Of a DNA stretch of 64,000 nt, positions 54,548 to 64,000 are shown piece by piece (positions within the stretch are counted from its first letter, which is position 1; each line of letters opens with the position of its first letter). The notes beneath the pieces are model-generated. The model did no database searches. It worked only from the letters and a program-made list of their open reading frames with translations, and was not told the origin of the DNA. Source of the stretch: Pogonophryne albipinna (taxonomy: Eukaryota; Chordata; Actinopteri; Perciformes; Artedidraconidae); assembly GCA_028583405.1 (NCBI GenBank), contig JAPTMU010000122.1, positions 62,001 to 126,000 of the forward strand, read 5' to 3'. Made by a program: the position numbers and the translations under genes.

Positions 54548-55163
54548 AATGGTGATGTGAAGTCATATGACTGTGCTGTAGTTCCTTTATAGCCCAACAT
54601 TAGCCTCCTTTAGCTTAGCGGTGGAGACGTGTAGTCATGTGACCGTGCTGTAGTTCCTTTATAGCCCAACATTAGCCTCCTTTAGCTTAGCGGTGGTGAC
54701 GTGAAGTCATGTGACCGTGCTGTAGTTCCTTTATAGCCCAACATTAGCCTCCTTTAGCTTAGCGGTGGTGACTTGAAGTCATGTGACCGTGCTGTAGTTC
54801 CTTTATAGCCCAACGTTAGCCTCCTTTAGCTTAGTGGTGGTGAAGTCATGTGACCGTGCTGTAGTTCCTTTATAGCCTAACATTAGCCACCTTTAGCTTA
54901 GCGGTGGTGAAGTGAAGTCATGTGACCGTGCTGTAGTTCCTTTATAGCCCAACATTAGCCACCTTTAGCTTAGCGGTGGTGACGTGAAGTCATGTGACCG
55001 TGCTGTAGTTCCTTTATAGCCCAACATTAGCCACCTTTAGCTTAGCGGTGGTGACGTGAAGTCATGTGACCGAGCTGTAGTTCCTTTATAGCCCAACATT
55101 AGCCGCCTTTAGCTTAGCGGTGGTGAAGTGAAGTCATATGACCGTGCTGTAGTTCCTTTATAG
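54548..55163. repeat. 72-bp minisatellite array 2, about 8.5 copies
   Basis: The same unit as 8655-9735, in the same orientation, 46 kb away, with TCATGTGACCG in most units. One unit lacks 6 bp (GTGGTGAAGTCATG at about 54836). The array is interrupted at 55164 by a hAT MITE and resumes at 55741-55775 (CTTTATAGCCCAACATTAAC), so the insertion is younger than the array. Confidence 0.95.
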
Positions 55164-55740
55164 CAGGGGGGTCAAACTCAAATACACAGTGGGCCAAAAT
55201 TAAAAAATGAGTACTAGTCGAGGGCCGGACTGGTTCAATGTTTATTGCAGAACTTATTGAAATGAACTTATTGCACATATTAAACCTGTAATTAACAAAG
55301 ATTAAATTATTGCCTATAAAAACAACATTAAATAATCAGCTGCATTCATTTCTTATGGCTCTATCTGCAGCTTTTCCTGAGTCATTTCTTATGAGTACAT
55401 TTTCCCACAGGCCAACAACAGCTTCAACAAAACTATTCCCCTCAAAGAGAAACCAAACATGCCCTGTTGTCGTGAGAGAAAGTGCAGAAGGAAACATCCA
55501 TTAAACTCAGGGTGCTGCTCTGTGATGCTAGTTCAGATACTTGGCATCTCATCTTGGGTGCAAGGTCATCAATGTTTGGGCTCAGGCTCTGAGCTGAGGA
55601 GACCCTCAGGATGGAGTGAAGGTGTGTGTGCAATATACCGGAGGGCCAGATCTAATAGGAATTAGAAATTATCCTGCGGGCCGAAATTAAATCCACCACG
55701 GCCCTGATTTGGCCCCCGGGCCTTGAGTTTGACACATGTG
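55164..55740. mobile_element. hAT-type MITE (copy 2), inserted in the 72-bp array
   Basis: The ends are CAGGGGGGTCAAACTCAA and TTGAGTTTGACACATGTG, with a perfect 8-bp duplication CTTTATAG (55156-55163 and 55741-55748) made from the minisatellite unit itself. Nearly identical to copy 1 at 27953-28532. 577 bp, non-coding. It ends less than 100 bp downstream of the gpr34 stop codon, so it may lie in the gpr34 3' UTR. Confidence 0.93.
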
Positions 55741-55827
55741 CTTTATAGCCCAACATTAACCACCTTTAGCTTCTTTATGTATTGAGGCAGCCCCCTGGAT
55801 GCTAACTTGGTCTACTTTAATACGTCA

Positions 55828-56377
55828 TCACTGGGTTGTCTCTTCCTTTAATTGGCTGCTTAAGTTTATGTTCGCCTGTCCTCTCTCTGACCTAAAGTTC
55901 TCCACCGTGGAGCTGCTACCGCTAACCCCATTAGCATCTCGCACACAGAACACGCTGCTCACCAGGCGCAGAACCTCCTTCCTCACAGACGAAGACAACA
56001 GGAAGTACATGACGGGGTCCAGGCAGCTGTTCAGGGCCGAGAAAAGCAATGCCACCTCGTTAGCTTTATCTGCCACGTCCCTCCAGATACATGCCGTATC
56101 TGTGATCTGCGTTTTTATGTAGAAAACCCGGACGATGTGATATGGGACGAAGCAGACGATGAAGAGGAAGAGGATGAAGAAGGACTTTCTGGCGGTGCGT
56201 TTGTATCGGGCTGCGTTGGGAAGGTTTGGTTTCTCCTTTGATCTCCTTTGGAGTTTGAGTGCGATCTTGGCGTAGGAAACCACCAGAGAGACAAAGACCA
56301 GCCAGAAGAGAACCAGCATGCAGATGTTGATGTAGGCTTTCCACTTCGCGTCGTGAAGGAGCTTGTAGTGGAAACAT
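55828..56377 (-). CDS. gpr34: gpr34 coding exon 2 (extracellular loop 2 to C-tail)
   Basis: 550 bp including stop after acceptor GTTTTCTGCCTCCAG. The first base completes Arg175 (AG/A), then CFHYKLLHDAKWKAYINIC gives the conserved loop-2 cysteine and the start of TM5. TM5 is MLVLFWLVFVSLVVSYAKIA, TM6 FFILFLFIVCFVPYHIVRVF, TM7 ALLFSALNSCLDPVMYFLLS with DPVMY in place of NPxxY, then a Ser-rich C-tail. The CFHY, FVPYH and NSCLDPVMYFL segments are diagnostic of GPR34. The two exons total 357 residues (human 381). Confidence 0.96.
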
Positions 56378-56424
56378 CTGGAGGCAGAAAACAGGGTCGA
56401 AATGAGTCAGGATAAATACTTTTA

Positions 56425-56880
56425 TTGGCTGATAACTTCCACAGCCTTCCAGCATATTCAATCCCTGACCTATTTGCTTCAAAATCAGGCGTTTTGTTTA
56501 AAGACAGACCAAGATAAAAATATGTTTATAGTGTTATCAATCTGCAGACCACACTCAAGACGGACAGACGTGCAATAGATGTCGTGTGTAAATTGAAGAG
56601 ATACTACATTTACAACATAGGTAGTCCAAATGCTTGGAAATGCAAGTGTCTATGGTTAAGAAGCTGAATCCAGGTGGATGTCAACAATCCTCTGGGAATA
56701 ACTACTTTTATTGGCTGATAACTTGTCGAAAAAAACATACTGCATTTCAGAGGAGAGTCCACAGCCAATCAGCGTCTTCAATCTCTGACTTAATTGCTTC
56801 ACAACCAAGCGTTTTTTTTTTAAAGACAGACCAAGATAAATAATTGTTTATAGTGTTACCAATCTGCAGACTGCACAGAA
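56425..56880. repeat. gpr34: Diverged direct duplication in gpr34 intron
   Basis: TTATTGGCTGATAACTT, AAAGACAGACCAAGATAAA and TTTATAGTGTTA-CAATCTGCAGAC each occur twice (56421-56546 and 56704-56872), with an extra 35 bp in the second copy. Non-coding. Confidence 0.75.
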
Positions 56881-57136
56881 GCTGGTACATTTAAGTCTGT
56901 GCTTTTTACACTTTTATAAAATCCTTATTCCTAGTTTCTTAGGTTTGTGTGCGAGGGTAAAGGTCGCACAGTTTAACATGTTTTCTACATTAAACAGGCA
57001 TTGAGTTTCAGGAGACTGAAGCTGTGAAAGAGCCTGCACAACTTTACTGGATCGATAAAAAACTAATACTTAATTACCGTACTTAAGTTCATTTTTCTGG
57101 TATCAGTACTTTACTCCACTCCTTAATTTTCTGAAT

Positions 57137-58112
57137 ACTTTTTACTTCTTACATGTTGAACCCAAATACCTGTACTTTCTACTTCTCACATGTTGAACAC
57201 AAATACCTGTACTTTCTACTTCTCACATGTTGAACACAAATACCTGTACTTTCTACTTCTTACATGTTGAACTCAAATACCTGTACTTTCTACTTCTCAC
57301 ATGTTGAACTCAAATACTTGTACTTTCTACTTCTTACATGTTGAACACAAATACCTGTACTTTCTACTTCTTACATGTTGAACACAAATACCTGAACTTT
57401 CTACTTCTTACATGTTGAACACAAATACCTGTACTTTCTACTTCTTACATGTTGAACCCAAATACCTGTACTTTCTACTTCTTACATGTTGAACTCAAAT
57501 ACCTGTACTTTCTACTTCTTACATGTTGAACACAAATACCTGTACTTTCTACTTCTTACATGTTGAACCCAAATACCTGTACTTTCTACTTCTTACATGT
57601 TGAACTCAAATACCTGTACTTTCTACTTCTTACATGTTGAACACAAATACCTGTACTTTCTACTTCTTACATGTTGAACACAAATACCTGTACTTTCTAC
57701 TTCTTACATGTTGAACCCAAATACCTGTACTTTCTACTTCTTACATGTTGAACACAAATACCTGTACTTTCTACTTCTTACATGTTGAACACAAATACCT
57801 GAACTTTCTACTTCTTACATGTTGAACCCAAATACCTGTACTTTCTACTTCTTACATGTTGAACCCAAATACCTGTACTTTCTACTTCTTACATGTTGAA
57901 CACAAATACCTGTACTTTCTACTTCTTACATGTTGAACACAAATACCTGTACTTTCTACTTCTTACATGTTGAACCCAAATACCTGTACTTTCTACTTCT
58001 TACATGTTGAACCCAAATACCTGTACTTTCTACTTCTTACATGTTGAACCCAAATACCTGTACTTTCTACTTCTTACATGTTGAACCCAAATACCTGTAC
58101 TTTCTACTTCTC
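57137..58112. repeat. gpr34: 37-bp minisatellite in gpr34 intron, about 26 copies
   Basis: The unit TACTTCTTACATGTTGAACA CAAATACCTGTACTTTC, with CCC/CTC/CAC variants after GAA. Unrelated in sequence to the 37-bp array at 46274-49558 despite equal length. It directly abuts the dispersed segment at 58114. Confidence 0.96.
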
Positions 58113-58113
58113 T

Positions 58114-58652
58114 CATTTTCCAAACAGCTGGTTCCTTTAGTCTGAATGTGTGTTTGGTGGCGTGATCATTATTCTTTAGAGTCATTGCGTGCCTATTGAT
58201 TTGAACACGATCCGTGTATCCATCATTTCCTGGTCTTCTCTAAAGAAGAGGGACCAATGGAAACGTTGTCATGTTGCCGTTGTTCAGCATGGAAACATTC
58301 ATTAGCTAACAATGACATTATTGTTCTATTAATATAAAGGGAGGTCAGGTACTCTTTAAAACAGCTGCTAGTTATGGGTACTTTTTACTGAAGTACACTT
58401 CAAAGCCTCTTTACTTTGATTTGAGTAAAGAAGTTTAGTCAGTACTTCTACTTTCACCAGAGTATTTTTAAACACGAGTATCTGTACTTCTACTTGAGTA
58501 AAGGATGTGTGTACTTCTACTTGAGTAAAGGATGTGTGTACTTCTACTTGAGTAAAGGATGTGTGTACTTCTACTTGAGTAAAGGATGTGTGTACTTCTA
58601 CTTGAGCAAAGGATGTGTGTACTTCTACTTGAGTAAAGGATGTGTGTACTCT
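58114..58652. repeat. Dispersed segment copy 2 with 27-bp tandem core
   Basis: Near-identical to 23772-24360 from CATTTTCCAAACAGCTGG onward, including the 27-bp core (about six copies at 58486-58645). It lies in the gpr34 intron, ending about 54 bp from the exon 1 donor. Both copies lie beside exons, and both end in the core. Confidence 0.92.
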
Positions 58653-58706
58653 TGCCATCTCTGCTGCTTGGACCAATACAAATGAAAGTAGAATTCTGTG
58701 ACCCAC

Positions 58707-59230
58707 CTGTCTTGCTCAGAGTGGTTTTTCGACACCATGAGCACCGTGGTGAAAGTGAAGGCGATGATCCAAACCCCCGCACACAGAAACCAGCTCCCCC
58801 TGGTGGACCGCAGCGGGTACTGCACCCCTGTCCCTCTGTGGATCTTCAGGTACCGATCCACGCTGATCAGACCCAGCAAAGTGACGCTTATATACATGTT
58901 CATATAGAAAAAATTCCCTACTACTTTACACAGCGTGGGTCCAAGCGTCCACTCGTTCCCTCGGCTGTGATAAAAGATTCTGAACGGCAAACACACAATC
59001 AGCAACAGATCAGCGAACGCAACATTTATGAGGAACACCCGCACAGAGTTCTTCTTGGAGCTAACGCAGAAGAAGACCCATAAAGCCACGAGGTTCCCAA
59101 CGAGTCCCAGGATGAAGATTAGAGAGTAGAGAACCGCCAAAGGGCTCTGAAGCGCCTTCGGATCCACACAGGACTCGTTGTCGGGATTTAGGGAACCGTT
59201 GGGAGTCTGGGAAGAGATGTTTGTGGTCAT
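58707..59230 (-). CDS. gpr34: gpr34 coding exon 1 (N-terminus to TM4)
   Basis: From ATG (59228-59230, in the strong context GCCACCATGA) to donor ACAG/GTGGGT, 174 codons plus two bases. N-glycosylation sites at N4, N11 and N18. TM1 about 31-54 (GN46), TM2 about 65-87 with D74, Cys101 for the disulphide, TM3 about 102-124, and a true DRY at 125-127. TM4 is AGVWIIAFTFTTVLMV. GPR34 is a Gi-coupled lysophosphatidylserine receptor of microglia and other immune cells in mammals. NMYISVTLLGLISVDRYLKI and CLPFRIFYH match GPR34 specifically. It lies antisense in CASK intron 5, upstream of gpr82 in the same direction, as in mammals. Confidence 0.96.
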
Positions 59231-59255
59231 GGTGGCTTCTGTGATGGTCGTTCCT
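59231..59255 (-). other. gpr34: Probable 5' UTR splice acceptor of gpr34
   Basis: On the minus strand CTTTGTTTTCTAG/GAACGACC ends at 59254. It would leave a 23-base leader before the ATG, implying an upstream non-coding first exon that I cannot locate. Confidence 0.55.
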
Positions 59256-60190
59256 AGAAAACAAAGAAACAGAAATGCTTTATTGTGGGGGATATTTACA
59301 GAGTTACAGCAGCAAAGGGACAGTGCAGCTCAAATTAGACATTTAAGTACATTTGATTGTGTTGAAACTTTTATACTAAGCCACTTAAAGTGAGTGCAAT
59401 AAACCATGAAGATCAAAGTCGGACAACGTAATCCTGCAAGTACATTTGCTTCAAAGCCATATTACTTTTAAGTGCTGGTTTATTAGTCTCAATTGACCTA
59501 CATATAGTAAAGTACTACACGTTTGATCTATGAAGTCTAATAGCCAGGGTGCAGCTAAACAAAGAGAAAAACATGTGCAATACTTTGTTTGAGGTTTTGG
59601 GTTTTGTGACAGTTGCTCAAAACAAACATAATATACTAATAATAAAATAAAATGAGTTAAATAATTTGAATTAAATTATATAAATAAAAGAAATATAATA
59701 ATAATTCTAGTATATTTCTAAAATAATAATACAATTATCATGAAATATTATAAAAGTATTACTTTAATTATATTATTAATACATTATTTACTATGATTAT
59801 TAGGTTAAATAAAAATCGTGATAATGCATTATTTTAATTATTATTATTATAGAAATAAAAGACGCTTTACAAGCAAATAAAGAAAATAATAACAACATAC
59901 ATTTAGAAAGTCCTAAGCCAAGTGGAGGAAGTAGGAGAAGACGGTAGAGGATATAACAGAAATATACTACATACAGTTATGTTTCAAATAAGTAAGAGTT
60001 CAAATGGAAAAGAAAGATTAAAATATTGATTTAAAGTGCAGAAAACAAAATGCAGCAAAGTCCCAATACATTTTAAAATAAAATAAAGACTACGTAGATC
60101 AAAACACCTGGCAAGGAAATGGATTATTATACATTCAATAAACGTAAAAACATCAATGCTAAAAGGACTTTAAAGGGGGATGAAGCCATC
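59256..60190. other. Region upstream of gpr34, very AT-rich
   Basis: 59625-59880 is a low-complexity AATAAT/TTATTA tract. The gpr34 promoter and first exon may lie in this stretch but no specific motif is convincing. Confidence 0.45.
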
Positions 60191-60193
60191 TAA

Positions 60194-60989
60194 CCCCCAG
60201 TTTCCACCGGGTCCGTCTGCGTCGCGCTGCGCCGCGCTACGGCTGCGCCGCGGCGGTCGTAAGGATCGCGGCCACTCTAGTCAATGGGTGCTATTCCACC
60301 ACACGCGCCGTGTTATGGCTCAGAAGCGTCCCAGAAGCGGCTCGGCGCAGCGGCTCGGCGCAGCGCTTCTCTAAAATTAGGATGAATCCTATTTTTGCCG
60401 CGGCGCAGCCGTAAGGTATGGTCGGGCAGGCAGCCCCCCCTCGCAGGAAGTGGAAAGGTGAGCATCCGGGCCAGGCCCATCCCCCACATATACTAATTTA
60501 GCAGACCCCCCTCCTTCATCACAACACCTCCACTACGATACGCACAATGGACGACGAGGTTTTCATCATGGAAGTGGAAAAACACACTATTGTATATGAT
60601 GTAACCAATGCTTACTACAAGGACAACATCAGAAAGGACAAGGCCTGGTTTTTAGTCGCTGCAGTTTGTGGAGTGGAAGGTAACAACTACATATTAATGT
60701 TTTAAAGTTAATTAATACTTGTAGGTACAGTGCAGAGCCATTCAATAAACACAATTTAAACAGACACAAAAATAAAACATTTAACTACGTAGCCTACTTA
60801 CTTTCTTGTAGAAGTACAAATGTCCCGAATCAATAACAAAACTGCGAGCTGCACGCACGACGCTACGCTTCTGAAATGCTTCTGGGACGCGTCCGGTGGG
60901 TTATGGCGCTAGAGGAGGTCGGACCAAAACCGCGGCGCAGCCGTGACGCGGCGCAGCGCGGCGCAGACGGACCCGGTGGAAACTGGGGG
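60194..60989 (+). mobile_element. Harbinger-type element with TAA target duplication
   Basis: The termini CCCCCAGTTTCCACCGGGTC and (reverse-complemented right end) CCCCCAGTTTCCACCGGGTC are identical and extend through GTCTGCG, at least 27 bp. They are flanked by TAA on both sides (60191-60193 and 60990-60992), the 3-bp TWA duplication of PIF/Harbinger. The subterminal parts are GC-rich (GCGCCGCGGC words) in an AT-rich neighbourhood. It carries one exon with MADF-like coding potential (60547-60679) and no DDE transposase, so it is an internally deleted derivative. Confidence 0.85.
60547..60679 (+). pseudogene. First exon of a MADF/Myb-like Harbinger accessory protein
   Basis: ATG (60547) opens 44 codons to a potential donor GAAG/GTAACA. 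The peptide includes FIMEVEKHTIVYDVTNAYYK and DKAWFLVAAVCGVEG, with the spacing of a MADF domain (E-V-x-x-H-x-x-[IL]-Y-D, Y-K-D, A-W-x-x-[IV]-A). PIF/Harbinger transposons encode such a DNA-binding partner beside their transposase. The following exons are absent, so it is a relic. It is too short to be obvious as an open frame. Confidence 0.7.
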
Positions 60990-60992
60990 TAA

Positions 60993-61660
60993 GGTCTGTA
61001 TAGGCTGACCTAGATTAGCCATCACAGAAAGCTTGTAGTAAACCAAACCAACACAAAGATAACTCTGTATATCTTTGCATGTGATGCTATCTTGGAGTTA
61101 TGTAAAACAGATGAGTTTGCATGCATTTTGCAGAAGTTCTGCAGAATCATTCCATCAGAAACAGAAATGCAACCCACAGCAGGAAGCCCTTATCTTGCAG
61201 CCCGAGCAACAAGATAACAACATGTTGCTGATGTGTAAAAGACGTACTCACCTAATCATTGAAGTCCATTAAAACACGTTCTTTCTTCTTGCACTTCTTC
61301 TCGTCTTTCACTCCAGTTTACCCCCTCGAGTTTAATCCATCTGAAGAACTCTCCAACATGTCCTCATAAAGTTCACCATGCTTCCCGTCTGTCATCGTGT
61401 GCAGAACTCTGTGTTTCATCCACCAAATGTAACTCCTTTTGTTTCCTCTCTGTGAGCAAACCTCCCCCGCAGCGCCGAGGACAGAAATACCAACAGTTTC
61501 TAAAATGCAACGTGTGGTTTATGTACGGAGGAAAGTTAAAGCTGTGGTCAGCCCGCCTCTTTCTGCCGAATTCAGATTGAGACAGAAAGACAGGGAGGGG
61601 TTTGAGCAGATTACAGAGCATCCACTGGTGATCTAAAAACACAATCAGTGGTGGGAAGTA
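60993..61660. other. cask: CASK intron 5, nothing recognised
   Basis: Unique-looking. A minus-strand frame of 89 codons (61642-61373) has no recognisable domain or splice context and is treated as chance. Confidence 0.5.
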
Positions 61661-61664
61661 GAAT

Positions 61665-61950
61665 ACCTACCTTACAGCAGCGTTCAGTTATCGTGCTGCA
61701 ACTCTGACTACACTGAAATCCAGGCTGAAGACTTTTCTGTTTGCCGCTGCTTTTAATTGAACGATTCACATCTCACACGGCACTGTAACTTGTATTCATG
61801 TTCCTTTTGTTATTCATATTTTATGATCTTTGCTTGTTAGTGTTTTTAAATGCCATTTTATAATATGTTTCTTAATGTCTTTCATGTTTGTAAAGCACTT
61901 TGAATTGCCTTGTGTTGAAAGGTGCTATATAAATAAACTTGCCTTGCCTT
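61665..61950 (-). repeat. Dispersed repeat, inverted relative of 32415-32640
   Basis: It ends GTAAAGCACTTTGAATTGCC and GGTGCTATATAAATAAACTT, the reverse complement of the start of 32415-32640. The same interspersed family, family name not assigned. Confidence 0.65.
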
Positions 61951-62020
61951 ATATTGACTTTCATTAGTTCAGATAACATGTCATATTTTTGAGGAGTTTA
62001 AAGAGAGACTTGGTTTTTGG

Positions 62021-62435
62021 TTGAAGAGGCCCTATTGTGCTCGTGTGGTTTTGCCTCTCCTGTTGTGTGTTATATAGGTTTTAGTGCATGTAAATGGTCT
62101 GCAAAAGCTAAAATCCCTGTTTTCCCTCGAGGGGGGAGTTTGTGGACTCCTTTGTTTACTTCCTGAACATAGTGACATCACTACAGAACACTCACACTCC
62201 TATTGGCTAGCGCTCCAACACATTGTACCTGATAGGCTAAGGGGCGGGACATCTCTGAGCGGTTCTCCAATCACAACAGAGCCGGCCAGCTAACCAATCA
62301 GAGCAGACTGGGCTCTGGTTTCAGACAGAGGGTGAAAATAGGTGCTGCAGCACAGGCAGTATGAGAACATTAAAGCATGGAGACATGTCAATTGTCTGTC
62401 GAACGAAATAGTAATGAGAAAAATGGCTTCTTTAA
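62021..62435. mobile_element. TTAA family A element without tandem expansion
   Basis: The left end is TTGAAGAGGCCCTATTGTGC; the right end reverse-complemented is TTAAAGAAGCCATTTTTCTC. Internal marks are TGCATGTAAATGGTCTGCAA, GACATCACTACAGAACACTC, GCTAAGGGGCGGGACATCTC and CAATCAGAGCAGACTGGGCT. 415 bp, non-coding. This is the best reference copy for the family that flanks arrays 1 and 4 and forms the hairpin at 36413-36604. The ends are imperfect, so it is an old copy. Confidence 0.7.

Positions 62436-64000
<1,565 letters not shown>

Noticed and set aside
58640..59083. Plus-strand frame of 147 codons
   Set aside because: Antisense shadow of gpr34 exon 1, which has strong GPCR motifs and splice sites on the minus strand.

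Overview
This window is nuclear DNA from a ray-finned fish, most likely a percomorph teleost. The evidence is spliced vertebrate exons with GT/AG borders, very long CA/TG microsatellites, and many short hAT-, TTAA- and Harbinger-type DNA transposons of the kind common in fish. I cannot name the species from the sequence alone.

The backbone is one gene on the plus strand, CASK (calcium/calmodulin-dependent serine protein kinase, a MAGUK scaffold). Five consecutive coding exons (2 to 6, by comparison with the mammalian gene as I know it) lie at 11483-11595, 24398-24503, 27181-27258, 28593-28665 and 62881-62983. Their phases fit each other exactly and together they encode the N-lobe and the start of the C-lobe of the CaM-kinase-like domain. 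Exon 1 lies upstream of the window and the rest of the gene lies downstream, so the whole window is inside CASK.

Intron 5 (28666-62880, 34.2 kb) holds two complete class A GPCR genes on the minus strand: gpr34 (lysophosphatidylserine receptor family; two coding exons, 59230 to 55828) and gpr82 (orphan; four coding exons, 45786 to 40222). Mammalian GPR34 and GPR82 sit inside CASK in the same order and antisense to it, so this is an ancient nested block. Unlike the mammalian genes, whose coding regions are uninterrupted as I recall them, both receptors here are split by introns. gpr82 intron 3 is about 96% a single 57-bp tandem repeat.

Most of the remainder is repeat. There are four arrays of one 57-bp unit (12.7-17.9 kb and 50.8-53.7 kb in one orientation; 20.7-23.4 kb and 40.5-42.2 kb in the other), a 37-bp array of 3.3 kb next to the gpr82 5' end, a second unrelated 37-bp array in the gpr34 intron, two arrays of a 72-bp unit carrying a TCATGTGAC motif, a pyrimidine-rich minisatellite abutting CASK exon 4, a 2.7-kb fold-back palindrome, an 89-bp-arm hairpin, and at least nine DNA transposons, several nested and with intact target-site duplications. 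The 57-bp unit looks like the amplified terminus of a TTAA-flanked element. The largest array is still bracketed by inverted TTAAAGAGG ends. The long open frames over the arrays are by-products of unit length and composition, not genes.
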